64,000 nucleotides of DNA from Rheum nobile. Lineage: Eukaryota > Streptophyta > Magnoliopsida > Caryophyllales > Polygonaceae. The notes below the pieces were generated by a model. That model saw only the letters and a program-made list of their open reading frames with translations. It made no database searches and had not been told where the DNA came from. The position numbers and the translations under genes were made by a program. Below, piece after piece: positions 51,246-63,564 of this stretch; the stretch's first letter is position 1; the number at the start of each line of letters is the position of its first letter. Where the stretch lies: contig WOAB01000895.1 in assembly GCA_027886185.1 (NCBI GenBank), positions 2,046,001 to 2,110,000 on the forward strand. The letters are read 5' to 3'.

Positions 51246-53383
51246 TCATCCGAAACCAACTATCCATCACCACACCGACACCAAATCAAACACAAACGAC
51301 AATCAAAATCACATAATCACACATCATCACACATCATCACACGTCATCACACATCATCACACATCTTCACACATTATCACACATCATCACACATCTTCAA
51401 CCAAGCAATTATATAGTCAAGTGATCCAATCAATCAAACCACACAATTACTAACACACCCACACATTCACACACACACACACGCAATCTCAACACACAAC
51501 TACTAGCACGCACACAATCCAACACACAACCGCCAACACACACAGGTGTCAACAAACACTTATCAACAACAATCAATCACATTTTAGTCACAATTGACTA
51601 CCACGTCAACATTTATTCAACACGATACGAGACAAAATAATAACACACGTACACACACCCATATTCAACCAAGCATCTATATAGTCAATTAGTCCAATTT
51701 AAATAGCTCAAACAATGGTAAAATTAATTATCAATTACTAGGCATAATTCAATTTATAAAAAAATATATAATAAGTTAGGCAAGGATCCTCTTGCCTCAA
51801 GTCGAACCACAACGACTCCAGAGGTCTCCAATCAATCCGAACGAACCTGCGAAATCAATCTGAGCAAATCCCTAGCATTAATTAACTCATACCAATCCAC
51901 AACCAACAAACCCCCAAATTCAAACCCTAAAATCATTCCTTAATTAATTAAGCAAAACACCCAAATTAATCCAAGATCAAATACTCCAAAGTCATGCCTT
52001 TGCTGAACAAATCATATATGACCCATTTCAGCCCAATTACTTCAAAATCAACTCAGCAAAACCCCCCCACAAAACAACCCAATCGGAGGTTTACCTCGTC
52101 GACAACCAAACGGTAGTTACCGGGGAGGCTCCTCGTCGTCGGCGACCTCAGCCACCACACGAACCGCAGCCACACCGGACAACAGCTGCACTCAGCACAT
52201 CAAAGGCAGCAGCAAGCACGGACGACAGCAGCCAAGCAACGAACACGGCTCCACAGAAGCAAGCACGGACAGCACGAGCAGGGGAGGAGGAGGAAGAGCA
52301 GCAGCGAGCACAGCAACCTCCATGGCCACGCAGCGCAGCTCCAGAACAGCAGCGAGCACAGCAGCTTGCGGCTCCTCGTCGGTGGCTCGCCTCTGTCGCC
52401 GGACTCACTGCAGCAACACCATCACAACAACCGCAATAGCACGCCTCCACACGAGCTGTAACCACACCCGCGAACAGCTCCAGAAAACAGAGAAGCGGCG
52501 CGGTCCAAGACGGGTACGCCGGAGAAGAAGCTGACTCGGCTGGGCACGGGAGAGGTCGGCTCGTCGGAGAAGAGGGTTGGGCACAGGGGAATCGGATTCG
52601 GGAGGAGGGAGTTCGGGAAGGAGCAGCTCCCCGAGAGAGATAAGGACCGGATTTGGGGATTTATCTCCCAAATTTCTCATTTATCCCCAAATTAATTAAA
52701 TCCCTAATTAATTTACCATAATGCCATTTTCAACTTTTTGGGGTATTTCAGTCATATTTCCTTAAGACTCAATCTCTTGGAGTCTCTTTCGGGTCGGTCT
52801 CTGTGTAGATTCAGTCTTCCAGAGTCGTCTCTTCTGCATATCTCTTGTTGTATTCCAGTAGGAGTGTGAAGGTTGACTATCGTACTCGGTTATTATTCGA
52901 GGGATGATGAGTTTAAACCTAGCACGACTACTTCGAACCTTCTGCTTTGGTCACTTGCTAGTCTATTCAGTAGACTAACCCACAATATTTTTGTTATCTG
53001 CATCGTCATGGTTGGTGTCGTCCGCCCGTTTCGGCACATCAGATGAGTTGAGGATCCATTAAGGCTAGATCGACTATGAACATGAACGGTATTTGAAAAT
53101 GTTTTAATCAGGCTACGATCTTTGGGCGTTGACTACTGAAGTCAATACTCTTGTAAATTATTTTAAGTCTTCCGCTGTATTGTAATAACTCTGTATTTTG
53201 TCGCATTTGGAATTGTGTTGAAATTCCGCGACTATGTTTTAAATGAAAGTTATGGTAATTTTGTATCATAATTGTTCTTTATGAATTGTGTTTCAATGGT
53301 AAAGCCTCGGTGGCTTCGGTGTGGAAACCGAGGTCACTGGCGGTAATACCTTTCGAAATGGGTTAAAATTTAGGGGTGTTACA

Positions 53384-56300
53384 ATATTTGATATAGTTAC
53401 ACTTATATACTATAGTATTTCATTATATTTGATATAGTTACACCTATATACTATAGTATTTCATTATATTTGATATAGTTACACTTATATACTATAGTAT
53501 TTCATTATATTTGATATAGTTACACTTATATACTAATATATTTCATTATATTTGATATAGTTATACTTATATACTATAGTATTTCATTATATTTGATATA
53601 GTTACACTTATATACTATTATATTTCATTTAGTTACACTTATATATTATAGTATTTCATGATATTTGATATAGTTACACATATATAGTATAGTATTTCAT
53701 TATATTTGATATAGTTACACTTATATACTATAGTATTTCATTATATTTGATATAGTTATACTTATATAATATAGTATTTCATTATATTTGATATAGTTAC
53801 ACTTATATAATAGTATTTCATTATATTTGATATAGTTATACTTATATTTTATTATATTTCATTTAGTTACACTTATATATTATATTATTTCATGATATTT
53901 GATATAGTTACACTTATATACTATAGTATTTCATTATATTTGATATAGTTACACTTATATACTATAGTATTTCATTATATTTGATATAGTTACACTTATA
54001 TACTATAGTATTTCATTATATTTGATATAGTTACACTTATATAATATAGTATTTCATTATATTTGATAAAGATATACTTATATACTATAGTATTTCATTA
54101 TATTTGATATAGTTACACTTATATACTATAGTATTTCATTATATTTGATATAGTTACACTTATATACTATAGTATTTCATTATATTTGATATAGTTATAT
54201 TTATATACTATAGTATTTCATTATATTTGATATAGTTACACTTATATACTATAGTATTTTATTATATTTGATATAGTTACACTTATATACTATTATATTT
54301 CATTATATTTCATTTAGTTACACTTATATATTATAGTATTTCATGATATTTGATTTAGTTACACTTATATACTTTAGTATTTCATTATATTTGATATAGT
54401 TACACTTATATACTATAGTATTTCATTATATTTGATACAGTTACACTTATATATTATAGTATTTCATTATATTTGATATAGTTACACTTATATACTATAG
54501 TATTTCATTATATTTGATATAGTTATACTTATATACTATAGTATTTCATTTTATTTGATATAGTTACACTTATATATTATAGTATTTCCTTATATTTGAT
54601 ATAGTTACACTTATATATTATAGTATTTCATTATATTTGATATAGTTATACTTATATACTATAGTATTTCGTTATATTTGATATAGTTACACTTATATAC
54701 TATAGTATTTCCTTATATTTGATATAGTTACACTTATATACTATAGTATTTCATTATATTTGATATAGTTACACTTATATACTATAGTATTTCATTATAT
54801 TTGATATAGTTACACTTATATAATATAGTATTTCATTATATTTGATAAAGATATACTTATATACTATAGTATTTCATTATATTTGATATAGTTACACTTA
54901 TATACTATAGTATTTCATTATATTTGATATAGTTACACTTATATACTATATTATTTCATTATATTTGATATAGTTACACTTATATACTATAGTATTTCAT
55001 TATATTTGATATAGTTACACTTATATACTATAGTATTTCATTATATTTGATATAGTTACACTTATATACTATAGTATTTCATTATATTTGATATAGTTAC
55101 ACTTATATACTATAGTATTTCATTATATTTGATATAGTTACACTTATATACTATAGTATTTCATTATATTTCATTTAGTTACACTTGTATACTATAGTAT
55201 TTCATGATATTTGATATAGTTACACTTATATACTATAGTATTTCATTATATTTGATATAGTTACACTTAAATACTATAGTATTTCATTATATTTGATATA
55301 GTTACACTTATATTTTATTATATTTCATTTAGTTACACTTATATATTATATTATTTCATGATATTTGATATAGTTACACTTATATACTATAGTATTTCAT
55401 TATATTTGATATAGTTACACTTATATACTATAGTATTTCATTATATTTGATGTAGTTACACTTATATATTATAGTATTTCATTATATTTGATATAGTTAC
55501 ACTTATATACTATTATATTTCATTTAATTACACTTAGATATTATAGTATTTCATGATATTTGATATAGTTACACATATATACTATAGTATTTCATTATAT
55601 TTGATATAGTTACACTTATATACTATAGGATTTCATTATATTTGATATAGTTACACTTATATACTATAGTATTTCATTATATTTGATATAGTTACACTTA
55701 TATACTATAGTATTTCATTATATTTGATATAGTTACACTTATATAATATAGTATTTCATTATATTTGATATAGTTACACTTATATACTATAGTATTTCAT
55801 TATATTTGATATAGTTACACTTATATTTTATTATATTTTATTTAGTTACACTTATATATTATAGTATTTCATTATATTTGATATAGTTACACTTATATAT
55901 TATAGTATTTCATTATATTTGATATAGTTAAACTTATATACTATAGTATTTCATTATATTTGATATAGTTACACTTATATAATATAGTATTTCATTATAT
56001 TTGATAAAGATATACTTATATACTATAGTATTTCATTATATTTGATATAGTTACACTTATATACTATAGTATTTCATTATATTTGATATAGTTACACTTA
56101 TATACTATAGTATTTCATTATATTTGATATAGTTATATTTATATACTATAGTATTTCATTATATTTGATATAGTTACACTTATATACTATAGTATTTTAT
56201 TATATTTGATATAGTTACACTTATATACTATTATATTTCATTATATTTCATTTAGTTACACTTATATATTATAGTATTTCATGATATTTGATTTAGTTAC

Positions 56301-57958
56301 ACTTATATACTTTAGTATTTCATTATATTTGATATAGTTACACTTATATACTATAGTATTTCATTATATTTGATACAGTTACACTTATATATTATAGTAT
56401 TTCATTATATTTGATATAGTTACACTTATATACTATAGTATTTCATTATATTTGATATAGTTATACTTATATACTATAGTATTTCATTTTATTTGATATA
56501 GTTACACTTATATATTATAGTATTTCATTATATTTGATATAGTTACACTTATATACTATAGTATTTCATTATATTTGATATAGTTATACTTATATACTAT
56601 AGTATTTCGTTATATTTGATATAGTTACACTTATATACTATAGTATTTCATTATATTTGATATAGTTACACTTATATACTATAGTATTTCATTATATTTG
56701 ATATAGTTACACTTATATACTATAGTATTTCATTATATTTGATATAGTTACACTTATATAATATAGTATTTCATTATATTTGATAAAGATATACTTATAT
56801 ACTATAGTATTTCATTATATTTGATATAGTTACACTTATATACTATAGTATTTCATTATATTTGATATAGTTACACTTATATACTATATTATTTCATTAT
56901 ATTTGATATAGTTACACTTATATACTATAGTATTTCATTATATTTGATATAGTTACACTTATATACTATAGTATTTCATTATATTTGATATAGTTACACT
57001 TATATACTATAGTATTTCATTATATTTGATATAGTTACACTTATATACTATAGTATTTCATTATATTTGATATAGTTACACTTATATACTATAGTATTTC
57101 ATTATATTTCATTTAGTTACACTTGTATACTATAGTATTTCATGATATTTGATATAGTTACACTTATATACTATAGTATTTCATTATATTTGATATAGTT
57201 ACACTTATATACTATAGTATTTTATTGTATTTGATATAGTTACACTTATATACTATAGTATTTTATTATATTTGATATAGTTACACTTATATACTATTAT
57301 ATTTCATTATATTTCATTATATTTCATTTAGTTACACTTATATATTATAGTATTTCATGATATTTGATTTAGTTACACTTATATACTTTAGTATTTCATT
57401 ATATTTGATATAGTTACACTTATATACTATAGTATTTCATTATATTTGATACAGTTACACTTATATATTATAGTATTTCATTATATTTGATATAGTTACA
57501 CTTATATACTATAGTATTTCATTATATTTGATATAGTTATACTTATATACTATAGTATTTCATTTTATTTGATATAGTTACACTTATATATTATAGTATT
57601 TCATTATATTTGATATAGTTACACTTATATACTATAGTATTTCATTATATTTGATATAGTTATACTTATATACTATAGTATTTCGTTATATTTGATATAG
57701 TTACACTTATATACTATAGTATTTCATTATATTTCATTTAGTTACACTTATATACTATAGTATTTCATTATATTTGATATAGTTACACTTATATACTATA
57801 GTATTTCATTATATTTGATATAGTTACACTTATATACTATATTATTTCATTATATTTCATTTAGTTACACTTATATACTATAGTATTTCATTATATTTGA
57901 TATAGTTACACTTATATACTATAGTATTTCATTATATTTGATATAGTTACACTTATAT
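53384..57958. repeat. 41-bp satellite, block 4, with higher-order structure
   Basis: The longest uninterrupted satellite block, about 110 monomers. Marker variants recur at a fixed distance: GATAAAGATATAC at 54066/56004 and 54845/56783, GATACAGTT near 54436/56376, and CACTTGTATAC near 55172/57112, all about 1938-1940 bp apart. It ends at 57958 where another family-A LTR begins. Confidence 0.95.
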
Positions 57959-59683
57959 TGAAATACCCCAAATAAGTTGATAATGGCATTTTGGTAATTT
58001 AATTATGAGGTTTTACTTATATTGGGAGAAATGGAATTTTGGGGATAAAATCCCTAAAACCCAAATTCGTGGTTGTCTCTCCCGACTCCTCCCTGTGCGC
58101 GAGCTCCTCCCTGTGCCCAGCTCCCTCCTCAGCCGAAGTCAGCTTCCTTCCTCCCGAATCCGAGCCTTCTCCGGTGCTCACCCAGCTTCCCCCTCCGGCG
58201 AGCCCGCGTGCTGTCGTTTCTGCTGGTGTGGGTTGTTGCTGTCCGTGTTCGCTGCTTCTGTGGAGCCGCGCGCCGCTGCTGGTTCGAGCTTCTGCAGTCC
58301 ATCATCGTGGTTGTCGTCTCCGGCGTCGGGAGCCCTCTTTCCGGTGAGGCTAACGAAGAGGTAAGGTTGGTTGGTGTTGTTGTTGAATTTGGGTCTGATT
58401 TGTTGTTGTTGTCCTGCGTGGACTGAATTCCTTTGCTGAATTTTTTTGTGTGTCCGAATTTGGAGCTATGCAGCTGCGGTTCTGTGTTGTTGTTGTGGTT
58501 CCAGCGACGAGGAGTCCTTCTCGATGACTACCGCTTGGTTGTCGTTGAGGTGAGCTTGGGTTGGGTTAATTTCGAATTGATATTGTATTATTTCGAATTG
58601 ATATTGTGTGGTTCGAATTGATATTGTGTGGTTCGAATTTATGTTGTATGGGGGTCCGAATTGATATTGAATTGTTCTTCGTGGGCAGTTGAAGAGGAAT
58701 TCCGTGTAGAGCTTGGGTTGATTTGTGTGTGTGTAGTGCTGAATTTTGGAAGGTATTGAGTTAGGGTTTGAATTTGGGGGTTTTCTCTAGTTGTGGTTTG
58801 GTATGATTAATGCCAGGGATTTGCTTGGATTGATTTCGCAGGTTCGTTCGGATTGACTGGAGATCTCTGGGGTCGTTATTGTTCGACTTGAGGCAAGAGG
58901 ATCCTTGCTAACTTATATATTTTTATAAACTGATTATGTTTAATTTTACCGTTGCTTGAGCTATTATTTTAATTGGTTTGTTTGACTATATAATGGCTTG
59001 GATGAGATGTGTGATAATGTGTGATGAGGTGTGATAATGTGTTGGATTGAATGTGTGTGTGTGTGTGTGTGTTGGATCGTGTGTGTGTGTTGGATTGAAT
59101 GTGTTTGTGTGTGCGTGTGTTGGATTGAGTTTGTGTGTGTGTGTACGTGTGTTGGATTGTGTGTGTGTGTGTGTGTTGGATCGTGTGTGTGTGTTGGATT
59201 GAATGTGTGTGTGTGTGCGTGTGTTGGATTGTGTGTGTGTGTGCGTGTGTTGGATCGTGTGTGTACGTGTGTTGGATTGAATGTGTGTGTGTGTGTGTGT
59301 TGAATTGAGTTTGTGTGTGTGTGTTGGATTGTGTGTGTATGTGATTATGTGATATTTGATTGGTTGTCATATGAAGTGTTTGAATTGGTGTCGGTGTAGT
59401 GGTGGAATGTTGTTGGTTGGTGAAAGTCCTTATATTTAGGGCCTCGATGGGTATGAACCCCCGAAGGTCGAAGGGTCAGGTGATGATAGTCTCACCAAAC
59501 CGCGTAGGGTGCACGCCTACGTCGTTAAGGGCCAAGGGTTGGATGGTGAAAGTGCCATCCGGAAAGTGTGTGTTGATTGTCTCACCCGGTGATGTGGTGG
59601 TGGAGACAGAGGTTGGATTGGAGGTGTTGGTGGTTGTGTGTGTTGATTGTCTCATTCGGTGATGTGGTGGTGGAGACGGAGGT
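57959..59683 (+). mobile_element. Family-A LTR, 3'-truncated
   Basis: It starts TGAAATACCCC directly after satellite ending CACTTATAT and shows LTR landmarks in order: a leader rich in CTCC/GCC, a TG microsatellite (59045-59345), the CTCACCAAACCGCGTAGGG block (59487) and the GGTGATGTGGTGGTGGAGAC units. The last 560 bases expected, ending GTGTTACA, are missing. Homology stops at 59683. Confidence 0.85.
59045..59345. repeat. TG-rich microsatellite in family-A LTR
   Basis: TG runs joined by TTGGATTGAATG or TTGGATCG; the reverse complement of the CA stretches at 30270 and 35050. Confidence 0.9.
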
Positions 59684-59750
59684 CCGAACTGACCTGAATC
59701 CGAAATGACCCGACCCGAACCCGACCCGACCCACCCGATTGACACCCCTA
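59684..59750 (-). mobile_element. 67-bp hAT-like tip fragment
   Basis: On the minus strand it reads TAGGGGTGTCAATCGGGTGG, then repeated GGGTCGGG words. It resembles the start of the repeat at 23774. It sits between a truncated LTR and another truncated LTR. Confidence 0.55.
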
Positions 59751-60836
59751 TGATGTCGCCATGACGTCGCCGCGCTGATGCTTGCGGGGGAGAATTGGCG
59801 AGCAGCTGCTGAACGAGAAGTTGGGCCGAAAAAGTGGGCCAAGCGAGAGGAGAGTGGGCCGTGTCTGCTCGCGAGAATTGGAGGCCGAGAGCAAGTGCTC
59901 GCCGAGAATTGCGAGATTACGGGATTAATTTCCCTGCTTTAGTTTGTTTAATTATTATTATTATTTTATTATTTCGTTTTAGGTTAATTTAGATTTTATT
60001 TCCTTTAGTATATTAGGGTAGAAAAAAGGCTTGTTTGCGAATCTTCGTTTTTCTCTTGAACCCTAATTCCCTTTTCTACGCTATGAAGAACTAAGCCTCC
60101 CTGACTTAGTTAGACGCTGAAGCTTTCGTTTGGATTAAGTTGTGAGATTCTCGTTCCTTATCTATTGCATGGTTTTTATCTTTCTCTTGCTTAAGTTGCT
60201 TATGATTGATATTGATATTCTTTAGTCCGATCAACTAGGGTTTATTGTTATTGATCTATTGCTAGATTTAGATTGTTACTGGTTGAGCATATCTATTTCA
60301 GAGTAGCAACTGCATCGTACTAGTATCTGGTTGTGCTAGTCTTATGCAGAAGAGAATTGATTTACATTCTAGGATAAAAGCTGGTTGTTTTATGCTAGAA
60401 TTGTATCCAACTATATTCCTATCCGTAAGGCTGCTGTTAAACTGAATCTTGATAGTTTCAGGGTTGTTTAATTAGTTAGTGCTAATAGTGTCTGGTTGTG
60501 CTATTAGTTATATCTGAAAAGGAATTGGAATCACCATTGCATGAGATTTTGAATGAGTATCTATGATCAACTTGTCATACGAATAGTGGATGTTGTTTGA
60601 CTAAGTGCTTTTCCCCATTACTAAATTCATCATCTTTAGTTTGTCTTACCTTTGCATGCTTAGTTACTTAAAACAAACAAAACCCCCCATTTGGTTACTT
60701 TGGATTGACATACAAATTGCATAATTAGATAGAATTCGCCTCCCTGTGGATTCAACCTTTACTTACCTAGGACTACGGTTTAGGGTTTGTTTGGATATTT
60801 TGCATAACAGTTTTACGCGACAAAAGCCTGTTATCA
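59751..60836 (+). mobile_element. 5' LTR of Athila-like element, 5'-truncated
   Basis: It ends in TGTTATCA at 60836, followed by the primer site. Its first 36 bases match 63929-63964 inside the 3' LTR, which implies that about 365 bases of the 5' end are missing here. Pairing of the LTRs rests on that 36-bp match and on the primer and polypurine positions. Confidence 0.7.
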
Positions 60837-60839
60837 AAT

Positions 60840-60857
60840 TGGCGTCGTTGCCGGGGA
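60840..60857 (+). other. Primer-binding site (tRNA-Asp type)
   Basis: Reads TGGCGTCGTTGCCGGGGA, one base from the TGGCGCCGTTGCCGGGGA typical of Athila/Tat elements, three bases after the LTR. Confidence 0.85.
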
Positions 60858-60969
60858 GGTAATAATCTATTTTGTGTGTGATTTGTGTGTCAACTATTGT
60901 GTGGACCTATCTTACGGTCCACATCCGTGCTATTGATTTTTGTTTTTCCTTTTTAATTTTGTTACAGAG

Positions 60970-61752
60970 ATGGATAGATTTCCCCAATTCCAGCAGGAGC
61001 CGCGATATGACCCATACTCCTACGCATATACTCCAGGGTGGGGATATCACCCCAATTCGAGTTATGAGAACCTGCAATACCCTTCATATTATCATGACTA
61101 CCAGGAGTTCGACCCAGAACAAAATCAACAACAGGGTCATCCTCAACAACCTAGGCCACCATTTGTGCCCAACCCTCAAGGGCAGAGTTCGAACCCTTCG
61201 TCGTCTATGAAGGACATGATGAAGATGCTCACTGCGAATGTTAATAAGCTGACTCAGAGCTCATTGCAATTCCAAGAAACTACACAAGCTAGCATTCAGA
61301 ACTTGGAAAGGCAAGTGGGTCAGATGTCTCAAGCGGTGAGTAAACTTGAAGCGGAGGATTCTGGTAAACTTCCGTCTCAAGCAGAAGAGAACCCAAGACC
61401 GCGGGAGGTATACCTCGACCTCGGTTCACCCACTGAGGAGATGGGTATTCCAGACGATATTTTGGACCGCGTTGTGCTTTCTCAAGAAGAGTATTTTATG
61501 GGACTGGAGGAATTCAGCGACCAAGAGGAGGAGAGCCGCGATCGTGGAAACGATCCTGTGACGCTCGTTCCTCTCGAAAACGCCCTGGCAGCCCCCGACC
61601 CTCTCGAGGCTGCCTATGATGAGTATGTGCGTCTAAACTCCTCCCCGCTCGTTGCGCTGCAACCCGTTGCACCCTTCCCTGAGGCATTACAAGATACGCG
61701 AAGGCTGAAGAACAACAATGAAATCTATGAGGCCTTCCGTAACTGTGCATAA
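60970..61752 (+). CDS. Athila-like Gag (partial)
   Basis: An open frame of 260 codons from the ATG at 60970 (MDRFPQFQQEPRYDPYSY). It has an N-terminal Tyr/Pro/Gln-rich stretch, a central coiled coil (ANVNKLTQ, IQNLERQVGQMSQAVSKLE) followed by the GKLPSQ phrase typical of the C-terminal Gag of Athila-group Ty3/gypsy elements, then an acidic tail. The capsid and zinc-knuckle parts usual in a full Gag are not seen. The start may be internal because a splice-acceptor-like TTACAG precedes it. It is open but lies in an element without pol, so it is best viewed as a leftover. Confidence 0.7.
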   Translation: MDRFPQFQQEPRYDPYSYAYTPGWGYHPNSSYENLQYPSYYHDYQEFDPEQNQQQGHPQQPRPPFVPNPQGQSSNPSSSMKDMMKMLTANVNKLTQSSLQFQETTQASIQNLERQVGQMSQAVSKLEAEDSGKLPSQAEENPRPREVYLDLGSPTEEMGIPDDILDRVVLSQEEYFMGLEEFSDQEEESRDRGNDPVTLVPLENALAAPDPLEAAYDEYVRLNSSPLVALQPVAPFPEALQDTRRLKNNNEIYEAFRNCA

Positions 61753-61761
61753 ACCGTTCCT

Positions 61762-62094
61762 TTGGTCACATTGACAAACAGTATCACTCGCTACACAGAG
61801 TTCTTAAGGGTGCTGGGCAATATAAAGAAGAAACCAAAGGGGAAGCACAAGAAGGAGGCCTTAATTCAGGTGGCAGATTTTTACATGTTGGATACAGGGC
61901 ATGACATACATGCAGCCCCTGAGATGTTGGGTAGGCCATTTCTGAAGATGGCCAGTGCATTCATAGATATGAACAGCGGTCCAACCATCATGAAGGGCAC
62001 AAGCATGGGGGAAAGGCTCAACATGGAGCACACAAAGCGGCATCCCCCTGACATAGACCTCAGGAGTTCAAGTGATAGGAGCAACCCGAGTTGA
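61762..62094 (+). pseudogene. Protease-region remnant of Athila-like element
   Basis: It contains RYTEFLRVLGNIKKKPKGK and, later, DFYMLDTGHDIHAAPEMLGR followed by PFLKMASAFIDM, a layout seen at the Gag-protease join of Athila elements. The usual protease DSG core is missing between these blocks, and reading stops at 62094. It is followed by GCGCTGCTCGGGAGGCAACC (62128), a phrase typical of sequence after pol or env, so RT, RNase H and integrase have been lost. Confidence 0.7.
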
Positions 62095-63564
62095 AGAGGT
62101 TGAGCACTATGTCGAGCCAAGGACAGTAAACAAGGCGCTGCTCGGGAGGCAACCCGAGATTTGGTAGTTTATTTTCTTTCCCTTAGTCTTTATTCAGTTG
62201 TTTTCCTTTTAGTTTTTCTTTTCTGTGTCGAACTAACCTGCAGAAAGCGCGAAAAAAAGCCAAAGAAGGAGTTCACGGCACCCGCCGTAAATGCCTCGCC
62301 AAGAAAGTTGGCCACGACCTAAAAACGGCGACCACCGTTTAATCGCGGCGCCCGCCGCCCTCCTTACGGCGACCGCCGCAATTTCTCAGGTAAAAAAAAA
62401 AAAATCCCAAAAAAAAAAAAAAAAAAAGTTCACCGGAGGCCAGTTGTCCGAGTTTCCCATGGAGAGATGGTGCGCATCATGTTGTCAAGGAGGAGATATT
62501 AGCCCAACTTTGTAATTGAAAACGATGATGGCCCTACAGTCGACAGCTGGAGAGGAGGTACACCAGGGCCCAACCACGACGACATCTGGGCCCATTTTTG
62601 AAGGCCTTGCAACCCCGTTCCCTTGATTGACCACTACTCCCCACAATGGTTCCTTTTGGTTGCATGGTACAAGTTGATGGAGTTGAAGGCCGTGTCGCCC
62701 TGAGTTCCTGTATAACCACCGCACTTCACAGTGGTTTCCTATGGTTGCACGGTAGATGAAGATTATGGCGTTGATGCCGACATCCAGGACATGAACTTTC
62801 ATGACTACACCGCCAGCAACAAGGAAGTGTCCAAGCCAGCTCGGCAACGTTGTGAGTTATTTTTTGCTTTTCCCTGTGCTTTATTCTTTTGTCTTTCATT
62901 ACATTGGGGACAATGCAATGTTTAAGCATGGGGTGGGGTTTTATTCTTGCTACGCTGCTAAGGAGAAAAATGAAAAAATGAAAAAAGCCAAAAAATTGAA
63001 AAAAGGCTAAAATTGAAATCCTGGAATAGGTCGAAAACCCGAAAGGGCGGCCTAGGTAAAAAGCAGGTGGCTTGGACCAGCATTAGGCTGGGGTAATATG
63101 AGGTCAAGAGTGACGTGAGCTTATGTGAGTACATCTATTGGAAAATGAAATGAGTGGCTTGGTGAAAACCCGAAAGGGCGCCTTGGCAAAATGAGCGAAA
63201 ATAAGAAGAGTGATTTTAGGATTTCTCAGTATTCGTGGCGAGGCATCATAAGAAGAGGAGTCAAAGAAGGATTGTCGGGTAGGTCACTCTGGGAGACATA
63301 AGGAGCAATAGATGGAGGCTAGGATTAGAGGTTACTCACACTATTGGATGTCCGAGTTTAGCTTGGGGGAAGTACTCTGCTTGCCCCTTAAGCTTGTTGA
63401 GTTATGGATGTGTTGTGAATGAGATTGGTTCCAGGAGCTTTGGCATGGGTTAGGTGACTCTTAGTTGGAGGATATGCTTCCTGAGACCTTGGATGCTGCA
63501 TTGGAGGAGTAGGCTCTTTATTAGTTTACTCGAGGACGAGCAAAGGTCTAAGCATGGGGTGGTT
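62095..63564 (+). other. 3' untranslated part of Athila-like element
   Basis: Non-coding. It has a run of CGGCGACCGCCG words (62270-62390), two A-runs (62391-62428), the TACATTGGGGACAATG phrase at 62900 found before the 3' LTR in this group, a repeated AAAACCCGAAAGGGCG (63034 and 63165), and a purine-rich AGCATGGGGTGG just before the LTR. Confidence 0.65.

Larger units (their letters stand above)
42887..52750 (-). mobile_element. Second complete family-A element, itself carrying an insertion
   Basis: It has minus orientation and is flanked by GTCAT (42882-42886 and 52751-52755). The 3' LTR is 42887-45950; the 5' LTR is 47908-52750, which includes a 1778-bp family-B LTR at 48681-50458. The primer site at 47891-47902 carries one change from the initiator-Met match. 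The internal region is 1.96 kb. Its LTRs belong to a subfamily distinct from the first element: they begin (minus-strand 3' tip) TGTAACACCCCCAGGTCAGTGG where the other has CCCGGGCCAGAGG. Confidence 0.92.
41025..53383 (+). mobile_element. Family-B solo LTR in the satellite, split by a nested element
   Basis: It starts TGTAATACCCC and ends GGGGTGTTACA, with ATATT duplicated at 41020-41024 and 53384-53388. Without the element nested at 42887-52755 it is about 2.49 kb. It contains TATATATG at 41381, a leader rich in CCG, and a 48-bp tandem repeat at 42420-42610. It is the same family as 12850-15059. Confidence 0.9.

Noticed and set aside
53384..57958. CRISPR-like regular array
   Set aside because: Monomers are continuous, without unique spacers; this is a plant satellite.
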